Source: Panagrolaimus kolymaensis (taxonomy: Eukaryota; Nematoda; Chromadorea; Rhabditida; Panagrolaimidae). From it: a stretch of DNA of 64,000 bases. The position numbers and the translations under genes are program-made. The notes below the pieces were generated by a model, which saw only the letters and a program-made list of their open reading frames with translations, had not been told where the DNA came from and did no database searches. The stretch spans positions 3,720,001 to 3,784,000 of the forward strand of contig JAJQJQ010000015.1 of the NCBI GenBank assembly GCA_028622995.1, read 5' to 3'. The first letter of the stretch is position 1. Each line of letters starts with the position of its first letter. This document shows positions 1 through 10,023 of the stretch, piece by piece.

Positions 1-2725
1 AAAAAAGTAATAAATAACGTTGAAAAGAAAAATTTAGTTTTTTTGCCATAAAATTATGGGCTTCTTCTTTCAAGCTAATAATAATAAACTTACTCTTTAC
101 CATATAAAGGAACAAAAGTATCTTCTTCAATACTTGATTTAAATTTATTTATTATGGCTTTTAATAAATTTTTAATTGATTTTGTTTCAGCTGTTAAAGT
201 TGGAGATTCATCAATTAAATATGAAATAAAATAAGTTAAATTTCGAGTTTGTGATAATGAAAATGGATCCCATTGTTCATTAACAATTTCTAAAAAAAAT
301 TATGTTATTATTTTGATTATTCAAAAAATAAATTATAGCACAAACTTGTAATTCTTGGAATAAATAATTTATCAATGATTGCAGGAATAAGTCCAATTAT
401 TGTAGGATTTTCAAGATCAAATCCAATTCGATTTGTTCCTACTTGAAGGAGGGTTTGATACCAATTAAATTGATGCAAGGGTTTACTAACATCCTAAAAA
501 ATTTTAAAAACATAATTATTGGAAGAACTTTTTTTTGAAGGCGCTTACTTTTAAAGGATTCCAATCAATAAGCTCTAAACGAATAAATGGGGATAATAAT
601 TTTGGTAAACAAATAGAAACATATGCATCATCAAAAGATTTTTGATCCGTTAAAATCCAATCAACAAATCGTGACATAATATTTCCAATATCAGTAAAAT
701 CTTCCGAAGCATCATGGAATACATCTGCAGCAGATTCAAGGCATTCGGCTAAAAATGAAAAAAAAGTTGTTTAGTTTTACTCTCCCAAGTCCGATTTTTC
801 CGAGCTAATTTATGTACTTACCTATGGTTCGATGATATTCAAATTTTTGACTTTCTGGTTCATCTTCATCTGAACTTAATCCCTCATGATGATTTCCTTG
901 AATCCCCGCTTTTTCACGTTGGACCCTTCGATATGATCGTCTTGCATTGCAACTAGCTTCACGTTGGGAAAAATCTGAATTAGGTTGCCATGGTCGTCCT
1001 ATGGCTGCTGCTGCACTGCATTTTTGATATTGATCTTGAATATCCGCTCTCCGTCTTTTCATTAACTTTTCACTTCGAATTTTCCACATTGCAAATATTC
1101 GATTTTCAACATCCACTATGGTATCAAATTTTTCATTTATGCAATCAAGCAAATCTCGAATGTATGATCGCATTTCTTGATAAATTCGATATTTATCTCG
1201 CAAAACGGGATAATCGGATTCAATTCCAGCAACAAGGGTTTGATTTTCATTGAGATTAGCTTCCTTTCGTTTAAGTTCAACTTTTTGAGAATCTATGAAT
1301 TCTTGCTTATCTTGAACCCTAAAAAAGTTTGGTGGTTTAAAAAGTTTGATACAAATATGAAAACTTACCGCTTCCGTAATTTTTCCATTATTTCATTCAA
1401 ACTTGTTTGGGAACATGAAGGAATATTGCCACCTAAAAACCCATTTTATTATATACCATTAATTCTAAACTAAATTTCTTTATTACCTTTAAATCCATTG
1501 GGTTCATCAACAATTTCAATATCCATATCTTCCTCGCCATCTTCAATGTTTATTATATCTGGGGGCATTTCATTATTAACTGCATAATTTTCATGCTTCA
1601 TTTGTTTGACTTTTTGTGAAGACACTGCTTTTCTAATTTGATGGTTTTCCCATTCCGCAAATTCATCATCCGATTCTTGGACTCGTTTTCGAGCTTCTTC
1701 ATCAGCTGAAGCTGTATCATCGTCTTCATCCTCATCACTTTCTCCTCCTTCAATCCTTAAAAATTCTTCTTGTTCCTTTCTTCGTCGTTCCTCTTCAGAA
1801 ATTAATAAAGATTTGGATGAATAAAATTCTTGATTATTTTCTCCATCTTCGTCACTCATATCATTATCATCTTCACGAACCAAACGAGAATGAGCAACCT
1901 TTTCAATGGTTTTGGTTGTGGAAATCGGAATAAATCCATCTGATGATGATTCTCCAGCAAGTTTGGATTTCGTTCCATCTCGACGCATTTGTTCTCGACG
2001 CTTTTTAGCTTCATAAACTGTTTTAGCATCGGGAATTCCATCAAATCCTCCAAACTTAGATCGAACTTCAAGATCCTGCTCAATTGCAGCAATAATTATT
2101 GGGTCATCTTCAAATTTCTGCAAAAAGGAATATATTAAAAATGGAATCTATGTATTTGTAACAAAAAAGATTTCTCCTTGGTATTAGGGTCTATCATGGT
2201 TGCTCAAACAAAACTAATATTTTCGTATGTGTAAAACCTACCTCATTAATGATTGTTTCTTGTTGAATAACTTTGATGGAATTTTTCACTACAATTCCAA
2301 TCTCTTCTTCGACCACCTTTTTTGCTGCAACCTTTTGGGCTTTTTCTCTTTCTTCTAATTCTTTCTGTTTTCTTGCTAGCTTTTCAGCTCGTTTTTTATG
2401 GGATGGTTTTTTAATTTGAAATTCTTCAACATCAACACCTAAAAATTTCGATATATATTTCAAAGCTTTCTCGCTTTTTTTTTTGCTTACCTTCATCTTG
2501 ATCAAAGCTAAATAAAGTGGGCTTTTTTGGTTTTGAAAAAACGATAGGAGTTTCCTCTTCTTCTTCATTTTCCTCATTGTTAATAACTTTAATATTACCA
2601 GAGCCATTAGATGATGTATCAGGATTTTCTTGTTCGAGCTTCATAGTTTCACCTTCGTCATCGCTGTTATTTGTTTCCTCTCGTTGACGTTGACGAATAT
2701 TTCGATTTTTGGGTTTACGAAACAT
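1..2725 (-). CDS. paxbp1: PAXBP1/GCFC-family nuclear protein, 3' end beyond window
   Basis: Multi-exon gene starting at the ATG at 2725 and running off the left edge. The N-terminus MFRKPKNRNIRQRQREE and the short block PTLFSFDQDEG match the start of PAXBP1 (MFRK...R.R, then a LLSF-acidic block). Next come a Lys/Glu-rich helical stretch (about 2240-2450), an acidic coiled region (1480-2110, with SDEDEDDDTASADEE), the EFIDSQK coiled block (about 1130-1320), and the beginning of the GCFC domain (74-760: DWILTDQKSFDDAYV, then FNWYQTLLQVG). The exon at 74 and below stays open to position 1. Family members are nuclear proteins linked to splicing and transcription. Exon joins seen: 2493, 2455/2243, 2118/1490, 1425/1371, 1317/825 and further left. 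The extreme C-terminus is not in the window. Family assignment is strong. Confidence 0.85.
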
Positions 2726-3466
2726 TGTTTGAGCAAATATTAATTAAGAATTAGAATAAAATAAATAAAATAAGTAAACCAAACTGCGATAAAAAATTAT
2801 TTCACAACTTTTTTTTTATGGATAACTTTCTTTTATTTTAAGTTTCACTTTGCCAATATTATAAAATACCAGTGAATAAATAAATATGCAAAAATTCAAT
2901 TCAAACTAATTATAAGAAGTAAAGCAAACTGGAAGACGACAGCTTCTTTTTTCTTCTTATGCGCTATTCTTTTTTGATTTATCCCTTTGGCGATTTTTTT
3001 CGTAAAGAGTTGGTGGTTAAGCTTAAAGGCGATTTGAATTGAAATTAAGATAGCCTAGTTTGAAATTTCTAAATAACTTTATCTCGATTAATTGCTAATT
3101 TAGATGCTAATGAAAAATGGAATTAATAGACGCATCACTTTGATTCATGCTGTCAAAGGCTTTATTTAAAAAAAATTTAGCATTGGTCACTAATTATTAT
3201 GAAGGAAAGAAAATAATCCATACAATTTTTCTGCTAAAATTCAGCTCCAAAGTGTTCTGACATCACCATCAGAGATTAATCATTTAGCTCGACAAACAAT
3301 CTCAACAAAACACCGTTGCAATATCTCGAATTTCGACAAAAAACAAACAAAAAAACACATATTATTATTTTATTTATTAAAACAAACATAAATTATTCTC
3401 TTTTATTATATTTAGCATAAAATATACAATAAACAAACACAATAAAATGATCATTAGTTTTTTTTT
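2726..3466. other. Intergenic, no gene seen
   Basis: AT-rich DNA between the starts/ends of two minus-strand genes. It must hold the promoter of the PAXBP1-like gene, but I can define no element. No ORF of substance and no RNA gene recognised. Confidence 0.5.
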
Positions 3467-4473
3467 TTACCAAGATGAACAAAGAATAATGATAAAAAGC
3501 ATTGCAGAAAATGTTATGAGTCTGAAAAACAAATATTTGAGAAATAAGAGAAATATGGTTCAAGAAATAACTTACAAAGTAAATTCATCACTATAATATT
3601 GCTTTAATTTAGCTGTTGTATTAGCTTCTACCGATCGATTGACATCACTTACAAGTACAGTTTCCTAAAACAAACAAAAAAGTTAAGAAAAAAATAAAGC
3701 ATAAAGTTGTTAAGCTACAGTATTCTTCAGAAGAAGAGTTATGACAACTTTGTTGGAATGAATCAAAAGCAAAAACTTGAGTAGCTTGGCAAAAGAAAGG
3801 AGTAACTAACCATAACGACAGCAAAGCGACATCTCGTTGATTCAGATGCAAGAACTTGAATATAATTAACTTTATTAAAGAAACCAGGCGTACATCGAAG
3901 TTGAGTGGTTTCACCATTAACCATAACATGACCAGAATTTTTAATTGACATCCATGCAAAAGCTTCCCAATCCACGATTTTTTTAAGAAAATAATTATAT
4001 GATTGTTTATTTCCACGAATATTAGACATAATTCGAATATCATATTTTCCATCTCGATCAGTACTAAAAAAAATCACACAAATATATTTATACAAAAGTT
4101 TCTAAAATAAACCAACCCTTGAGGTTTATCAATGGTAAAAACACACGTTGAAGCTTTTGCTTGAATTTCAAATTGGAATTGTATATGATTATTGGATGCT
4201 TCTGTTAAAGAACATAAACGATTTGAATGCCAAAGAACAACGATGAGTCCAAAACCATTTGACCCAGTAGAATCTTTATCATCATAATGTAACCATGGCC
4301 GATTTTCTGAATCGATAAGAGAGACATTTGCAGGAGTTTTGGAATAATCTGATGCATGAATCATACTAAAAAAAACAGAAATATTAAAACATGCAAGAAA
4401 AATAAATAAGAACTTACGCGCCATTTGTTAAATGGAATAAACAAAAAAGTGAGCATAAAATTGCTACAAACAT
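3467..4473 (-). CDS. Small secreted or surface protein of unknown family
   Basis: Five exons (4473-4418, 4365-4117, 4063-3811, 3664-3576, 3521-3467) join in frame to 233 residues. The start at 4473 gives a clear signal peptide (MFVAILCSLFCLFHLTNG). The ATG at 4424 is not the start of a separate ORF: it lies in exon 1, and a GTAAGTT donor follows at once. The body has few cysteines and looks beta-rich (NRPWLHYDDKDSTGSNGFG; RCTPGFFNKVNY). The last exon encodes a hydrophobic tail (LITFSAMLFIIILC) ending almost at the stop, as in GPI-anchored proteins or a C-terminal membrane anchor. I do not recognise the family; a CUB-like or nematode-specific extracellular domain is possible but not shown. Confidence 0.7.
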
Positions 4474-5088
4474 TTTCCAACAACTTTTGTTTCACAAAAA
4501 TGACTGATTCAATAAAAATGCAGACAAATAAAAACTTCGTTGTTTTGCATGCTCACGTATGCAAATTTGAAGCAGCATGGTGGCTCTCTAAGAAAAAGAG
4601 GAGGTTGCTAATCTTCTCAATCAAAAACTAATTAACAACATCAAACAAAAAATGACGTAATAAGGACCATTTATTAATGAATAAAAACATTTACTTATTT
4701 TTTATCTTCCAACTATGTAAACATAAACAACAATACCATCTAACTTAATGAAACGTAAAAGGAATGAGTAATAATAAGAAGAAAAAGATATCGGTAGTTA
4801 ATGAAAATTCGATGCTTTATGATGCTTTGTTGATTCTCTTAGAAAAATACTCTGATAATTTTTTGCTTAAAGAAACAAATCACTGCTTAAAGGTATCATA
4901 TTCTGCTATTATAACTGGTGAATTTTTTTCAAGTCTCATATAATGTGATTTAAAAAACTCAAAACATAAAAATTAATCATATGCAAATGTGTTCCACAAA
5001 CTTTAAATAAACTTTTTATTAAAACAAAACAAACAAACAAAGAACAAGAACATTTATAAAATAAAAACGAGATCATTGAGAATACATA
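4474..5088. other. Intergenic, nothing recognised
   Basis: AT-rich spacer between two minus-strand genes. The only plus-strand ORF (4425-4631) overlaps exon 1 of the secreted protein and has no support. Confidence 0.4.
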
Positions 5089-6077
5089 CTACTTTTCATT
5101 CTTGTATTTGTTGTAATATTTCCATGAATCACCAGTCAACTGAAGTCCGTCAATGTAAGAAGCGAATCTTTGTTTGAATGCCTTGGATTCTAAGTTGAAA
5201 TCATTAAGGATCATATCATATCTATAAAAATGAAAATTATTACACCATTAAAAGAGGAGAAGATATAAACTTACGTTCGAGGTAAAAGACGGCGTCGAGA
5301 ATATTTAATAACATCATTAACACGAAGCAAGACATCACTGATCATTCGCCAGAAGTAAACGATATAAATGGAGATGTCAACCATTTCATTATTTCGGCAA
5401 AACAAATCTCTGCATGCATCTCTGTCTTCGTCATGAATTACCATTTCACCAGCCACTAAAAAATGGAAGATTAATAGTACTGTTTCATGTGGAAAAAACC
5501 ATACAGTTTGCAATTACGCCACCAAAAACATTCTTAGTTACAGCATCAGGAATTGCGTTCTGGATACGAGTATAAAGATCAATTTCCAATTCACGAGCAG
5601 TTACAACATAATTGCAGACAGCATTTCTGTAAAAATAGCTATTAGAACGCGTAATAAGATCATCGGAAACATACAGTTCTTCAATGGTAATGATTCTGAT
5701 GCAACCCTAAAATGTCAAAATTAAAAAACGTTTTAATACTAATGAAGAAAAAAACATACAGTAATGAAAGTTCGGCGGCAAAGATTTTCTTCAAAGCTTG
5801 CTAATTGGTTGTTCAATTCATGACGTACGACATTTCTCTTTCTTGCTTGTGATGGACGACGACGTTGTTGGAATTCAGGCTAAAACGTAAAATATGTATA
5901 TAAAACGAGTCCATTAAATTAAATGTGAACAAACTTCATTGCCATAGCGAACAACAGGAGAACGAGAACGTGTTGATCTTCGAGGATTTTGCTAAAAAAA
6001 AACACACAATACAATGACGAGGTAAAAAAAGAAAAGAAACAAACTCTGCTGTATTCAGAATTATAATTTGGACGCAT
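5089..6077 (-). CDS. Basic, helical protein of unknown function
   Basis: About seven short exons. Exon 1 is 6077-6045 (MRPNYNSEYSR), exon 2 is 5991-5935; later exons lie near 5880-5760, 5706-5675, 5627-5510, 5458-5275 and 5222-5089. The joined protein is roughly 210 residues. Its first 70 residues are Arg/Ser-rich (RRSTRSRSPVVRYGN, QQRRRPSQARKRNVV). The rest is predicted helical, with a hydrophobic stretch (MVDISIYIVYFWRMISDVLLR) that reads as an amphipathic or buried helix. No catalytic motif is visible and I do not recognise the family. All joins keep the frame and use standard splice sites, so I take it as a real gene. Confidence 0.6.
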
Positions 6078-6624
6078 CTTGTTGATAGCAGCAGCAAAAG
6101 GTTGTAAAAATGAAAAAAATTCAAGAACCTTTTTGTTTCACAATTCAATCGATTTAAAAGTTTCAAAGAAATCATCAAGCTTGGATTGATGAAAACCGCG
6201 AGTAAAAAGGTACTGTAGCTTTACTGTTTTCCGTTTGGGATTAAAATGAATTCCCAAAATTTTGTTTGACCGCTTCGTCAAGCTTTTTTCTTATTTTTTT
6301 TCACCACAAAACCTGGTTCATTTAATGTTAATAATTATTTTTTAACTTTTAGGTACTTTGTCTGGTAGTAAAATGAAGAATAAATGCAGTCGACTCGAAG
6401 AAAAGCAATTAAAACGCTTCGAAGTTTTTAGTTCGTATTTTATGTGTTACTTATTGTAGAATTCCTATCACAAACTTTATTTAGATTAAAGGAGAGTCTG
6501 ACCCAATATCCCACCATAGAGAGGATGGTTTGCTAGCTTAACATCGCTAAATAATAGCATTCATAACAGATCAACAAAAAAAATTATTTTACAACAAGAT
6601 AAAAATTACAAACAAAAATAACAA
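6078..6624. other. Intergenic, nothing recognised
   Basis: AT-rich spacer between an upstream unknown gene and the 3' end of the short PAXBP1-like paralogue, both minus strand. The ORF at 5936-6178 crosses the exons of the upstream gene out of frame. Confidence 0.4.
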
Positions 6625-7839
6625 TCATAAAGTATCGGATGATTCAGTTTCTAAAATAAATTGATTAATTTCTGTTGTAAATCGAGAATCATTGGTTTCA
6701 GAAATAAATTTGAGAGAAGATAAAAGAGATTGATATGGTTCTGAATCAGCTGGAGGTAAACCATCTTTGAGAGAGGCTTTGACTTCTTGATACATATAGC
6801 TTTTCTTTTGTAAACCAGGATAATCGGATTCAATTTCAGCAATAAGCGCGTGATTATCAGAAACAGTAGCTTCGTTTCGTTGAAGTTCAGCTTTTTGAGA
6901 ATCGATGAATTCTTGTTTGTCATTAATTCTAAAATAATTATTTATAACTATGAAGCATGAAATAAAAGCGTTTACTTACCTTTTCTTTAGCTTCATCATT
7001 ATTTCTGTCAAATCGATTTGAGAACATGACGGAATGCTTAAATCTAAAAACCCTTTAGTTAATATTATAGCTCTTGTAACAAAAATCAAACAACCTCTAG
7101 TTTCGCTAATATCGTCTTCACCATTTCTAAAGTGAACAACTTCAGGAGGAAGCTCATAAGTTACTGCATACTTTTCATATATCATTTGCTTAACTTTTTG
7201 TGTTGACACAGCTTTCTTCATTTGATGATTTCCCCATTCAGCAAATTCTTCATCTGATTCTTGTGCACGCTTTTGAGCTTCTTCATCAGCTAAAGCAGTA
7301 TCATCTTCGTCATCACTTTCTCCGTCAATAATTAAAAAAGCTTCTTGTTCTTTTCGACGTTGTTCTTCCAATTTTCGTTGTTTTATTGTCATCAGCTTTT
7401 CAGTGAGTTGCTCGTCGGTTTCTCCTTCAATAATTAAAACTTCTTCTTCTTGTTGTTCTTTTCGTTCGTCTTCTAATTCACGTTGTTTTCTCGCCAACTT
7501 TTCAGCACGTTTCTTATAAGATGGTTTTTTGATTTTAAATTCTTCAACATCCATACCTGAAAACTTATTTGATTATTATTAGAAACATTTTAACTTTTTC
7601 TTACCTTCATCTTGATCAAAGCTAAATAAAGTTGGCTTTTTTGGTTTTGAAAAAATAAGTGGAGATTCTTCTTCTTTTTCATTTTCATCCTTGTCGAAAA
7701 CTTTTTTATCACCAGCGCCATTAAATGATGTATCAGGATTTTCTTGTTCGAGCTTCTTAGTTTCACCTTCATCATCGCTATTATTTGTTTCATGTCTTTG
7801 ACGTTGACGAATCTTTAGACTTTTAGGTTTACGAAACAT
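6625..7839 (-). CDS. Truncated PAXBP1-like paralogue without GCFC domain
   Basis: Four exons (7839-7605, 7556-7095, 7043-6980, 6928-6625) join to 354 residues. The N-terminus (MFRKPKSLKIRQRQRHETNN) and PTLFSFDQDEG are nearly the same as in the gene at 1-2725. DEEFAEWGNHQMKKAVS, the IPSCSQ exon and the DKQEFIDSQK exon also match. The copy then ends in a private tail (SLLSSLKFISETNDSRF...SSDTL) where the parent continues into the GCFC domain. The parent block FEDDPIIIAAIEQDLEVRSK is also absent, replaced by a Glu-rich stretch. The reading frame is intact, so this is a shortened paralogue and not an obvious pseudogene. It could compete with the full protein for partners of the N-terminal half (inference). 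Confidence 0.8.
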
Positions 7840-8396
7840 TGTTTGAGCAAATATCTATCAACAGCAAAAATGACGAAATGTAAAATAAAACTTTCAAAAT
7901 GAAATTTACAACAAACAATTTTAGCTTTCTGGAAATGTCGCATTCTGCCAAAATGTTTGGGATGCAATAAGCTTCTGGAATAATTACTGTAATTTTTCTA
8001 ATCCTTCAAATACTCATTTTATTTATTTTCATTATTAGATTTTTTAAATAGTGAATGCAGCAGACATTTGACTTGCTAATACACATAAAAGTGAAGGCTT
8101 TAAAACAAAAAGTAAAGTTTACGAAATGTTTGAAATTAAAAGCAACTTTCTCATGTTTTAGGTTCTTTTAACAAAATTTTTCAATGGTAAATTAAAAAAC
8201 GAAATGTGAAACATTCGTTAACAAAAAACGGGAGAAAAGAAATATTTATTTTATCTTCTGTAACAAAGACTAATATTTGTGTGCGGCAAATAAAAATGAT
8301 GGCCGCCTTTTTTTCAATGCTATTGTCTTTCATTTTTTGTTTTCTCTGTTGTCTCTTCAAAAAAAATTATGTTTCATTTTTTTCAACCATTAACCC
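7840..8396. other. Intergenic; right part is SL RNA 5' flank
   Basis: No gene seen. From about 8290 the sequence is related to the reverse complement of 9261-9390, the 5' flank of the second SL RNA gene, so this flank was duplicated along with the RNA gene. The ORF at 8206-8463 runs through this flank and into the leader, and is not taken as coding. Confidence 0.5.
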
Positions 8397-8415
8397 GAAC
8401 TTATCTTCCATTTTC
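8397..8415 (+). promoter_or_regulatory. Candidate proximal sequence element of SL RNA gene 1
   Basis: GAACTTATCTTCCATTTTC begins exactly 60 bases before the first leader base. The other two SL genes have GAACTTGTATTGCATTTTC and GACCTCGTCTTCTCTTTTC at the same distance. Nematode SL RNA genes are transcribed by RNA polymerase II from a proximal sequence element (PSE) in this position; the shared spacing is seen directly, the function is inferred. Confidence 0.6.
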
Positions 8416-8456
8416 TTTCTTTCCAATATTTATTCCATTTCGACGTTATCATCTTC

Positions 8457-8563
8457 GGTTTAATTACCCAAAGTTTGAGGTAATAATTAAATTCCAGCTC
8501 TTTTTAAAGTGGCTTTGGAAAAATTAAAATAAATTTTGGAAAGCTTTCTCATTTCGAGAGAGC
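8457..8563 (+). ncRNA. Spliced leader RNA, SL1-like with 23-nt leader
   Basis: The leader 8457-8479 equals nematode SL1 except for one extra A in the run after ACCC (ACCCAAAGTTTGAG). It is followed at once by a GTAATA donor. Downstream lies an Sm-protein binding site in the canonical SL1 RNA context (ATAAATTTTGGAAAGC near 8529-8544) and a terminal hairpin GCTTTCTC / GAGAGAGC at 8543-8563. The length of about 107 nt fits SL RNA. The role is donation of the leader to the 5' end of mRNAs by trans-splicing in the nucleus. The extra A may alter the leader or reflect a less active copy. Confidence 0.88.
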
Positions 8564-9082
8564 AAATATAAAAAACACATCGTTACAAAAGCAAAAAACT
8601 GTAATAGAATGTGGTACAAATAAAGTCATAATGAATTTTATTGACATCGTATTTTTAGTTTTATATTTTTTTGCTGCTGTCTTTTAAAGACATAATGAAA
8701 TTGGTAAGTTAAAACTGTTGAATGTATTGATATTCTTGGTTACCTTTTCAACAATGGTTAATTTTTTTGATATCCACCGCGTTTTTACCTTTTTATAACT
8801 TTGTTTTATGTATGCATTTGTGTTATTATTGGTTTTGGCTAACAAACATTAATAGAGTAAATTAAAAAAAAATAAACATCGGATATTTGTTGAGCCTTTA
8901 ATTTTGTGGAAAAAATGGCGTCTTTTTTACATGAGATTTAGTTTGTCTACAAAACAGCTAATAACATCAATAATGTTGCAATAGTTTTTTTTTGCTTTTA
9001 GTGATTTCCAATGCTTTTACAGAATGTCTTTTTTATCTTTGCATAATGGAAACCATTATTCTTTTTTCGTTTTTATAAATTT
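8564..9082. other. Spacer between tail-to-tail SL RNA genes
   Basis: AT-rich DNA with poly(T) runs. No 5S rRNA gene is seen here, although many nematodes keep SL1 next to 5S rDNA. Confidence 0.45.
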
Positions 9083-9200
9083 GCTTTTTCATAAATGAAA
9101 AAGCGTTCCAAAATTTATAGAATTAATATTCCTTTGCCACAAGTTTATGAAAAACGAGAGCGGAATTTAATATTTACCTCAAACTTTGGGTAATTAAACC
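9083..9200 (-). ncRNA. Spliced leader RNA, SL1-like with 23-nt leader (minus)
   Basis: Read on the minus strand, the leader 9200-9178 has the same extra A as the copy at 8457, then a GTAAATATT donor. The intron-like part resembles the canonical copy at 9597 closely (AAATTCCGCTCTCG, AAACTTGTGGCAA). The Sm site sits at 9116-9107 in the context CTATAAATTTTGGAACGC, the same core context as published SL1 RNA. The terminal hairpin GCTTTTTC / GAAAAAGC lies at 9104-9083. RNA of about 118 nt. All three structural parts needed for trans-splicing (leader plus donor, Sm site, 3' stem) are present. Confidence 0.88.
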
Positions 9201-9241
9201 GAAGAAGATAACGTTGAAACGGAATAAATATGGAAGTGAAC

Positions 9242-9260
9242 GAAAATGCAATACAAGTTC
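9242..9260 (-). promoter_or_regulatory. Candidate proximal sequence element of SL RNA gene 2
   Basis: On the minus strand GAACTTGTATTGCATTTTC starts at 9260, 60 bases before the leader start at 9200. It differs from the gene-1 element at few positions and lies at the same spacing. Confidence 0.6.
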
Positions 9261-9536
9261 GGGTGAATGGCAATGGAATAGCGAAATATAATTGTTTTTG
9301 AAAAGACAACAGAGAAAGCAAAAAAAAATGTTGGTTGAAAGAAAGGCTATTAAGAGCGAGAGCAATGAAAGTCGACTGAAGTGAAATGTGCGTCGGTCTA
9401 AAAAAAAGTGCAGGCGATTGAGGAGTGGCTGCTTTGGTTCGTTTTTTCCGCCAGCAAAAACAAAAAAAGCGGCTGTCTTTCTTTTTCTCGTCTCTCCACA
9501 TTTTTGGAAGTATTTCTTTTTTCCATTCATCGACCA
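9261..9536. other. Shared spacer between divergent SL RNA genes
   Basis: Holds the outer 5' flanks of the minus copy (9083-9200) and the plus copy (9597-9708). Several overlapping ORFs (9145-9622) read through leaders and promoters in many frames and are not coding. Confidence 0.5.
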
Positions 9537-9555
9537 GACCTCGTCTTCTCTTTTC
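9537..9555 (+). promoter_or_regulatory. Candidate proximal sequence element of SL RNA gene 3
   Basis: GACCTCGTCTTCTCTTTTC begins 60 bases upstream of the leader at 9597. The wider flank is not related to that of the other two copies, so conservation of this block at this spacing argues for function. Confidence 0.6.
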
Positions 9556-9596
9556 TTATTTCATCGCAGAAAAGCAGCCCAAAAGATATTCTCTTC

Positions 9597-9708
9597 GGTT
9601 TAATTACCCAAGTTTGAGGTAAATATTAAATTCCGCTCTCGTGTAAACTTGTGGCAAGGAATAAAACATCCTATAAATTTTGGAAAGCTTTTTCTTTTAT
9701 GAAAAAGC
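9597..9708 (+). ncRNA. sls-1: Spliced leader RNA with exact canonical SL1 leader
   Basis: Positions 9597-9618 are identical to the 22-nt nematode SL1 leader (GGTTTAATTACCC, then AAGTTTGAG with the shared A's counted once), followed by the GTAAATATT donor. Downstream are the Sm-binding context CTATAAATTTTGGAAAGC (9671-9688) and a terminal hairpin GCTTTTTC / GAAAAAGC (9687-9708). About 112 nt. This RNA supplies the trans-spliced leader and its trimethylguanosine cap to pre-mRNAs as an Sm snRNP. Of the three copies this one looks the most canonical. The call rests on exact recall of the SL1 leader and on the correct order of donor, Sm site and stem. Confidence 0.95.
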
Positions 9709-10023
9709 AAATAATTTTAAAGAAAAAAAAACAATGTCTTTGTTGTTGATTCTTGCTTTTTTTGCAAACTCACAAAGCATTTAGATTTTTCTTATAATTT
9801 TATTGAAAAATATGTACCGATACAATTTTTAGTTGTTAAATTCGTCAAAGAAAGTTCAAAAATAACTTTTATTTAAACCTTAATAAAATGGATATATGGA
9901 ATGGAAAAATACGATGCAAGATACTATAAAAACTATTTTATATAAAAAAGCAGACTATGTAGTTTAAACTTCTTTTTAGCTATAACAAACAACTCAAAAT
10001 TCATAGTTTTTTTTGCTGCTGAT
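9709..10023. other. Intergenic, nothing recognised
   Basis: AT-rich spacer between the SL1 RNA 3' end and the 3' end of the aldo-keto reductase gene. Confidence 0.4.

Noticed and set aside
9145..9622. Several overlapping ORFs of 65-118 codons on both strands
   Set aside because: They cross SL leaders and promoters in all frames and are Phe/Lys-rich; none has splice or start context.
9083..9708. Long inverted repeat that looks like a 640-bp MITE with 110-130 bp terminal repeats
   Set aside because: The inverted arms are two SL RNA genes in opposite orientation; the leader, donor, Sm site and 3' hairpin explain the conserved parts, and no target duplication is visible.
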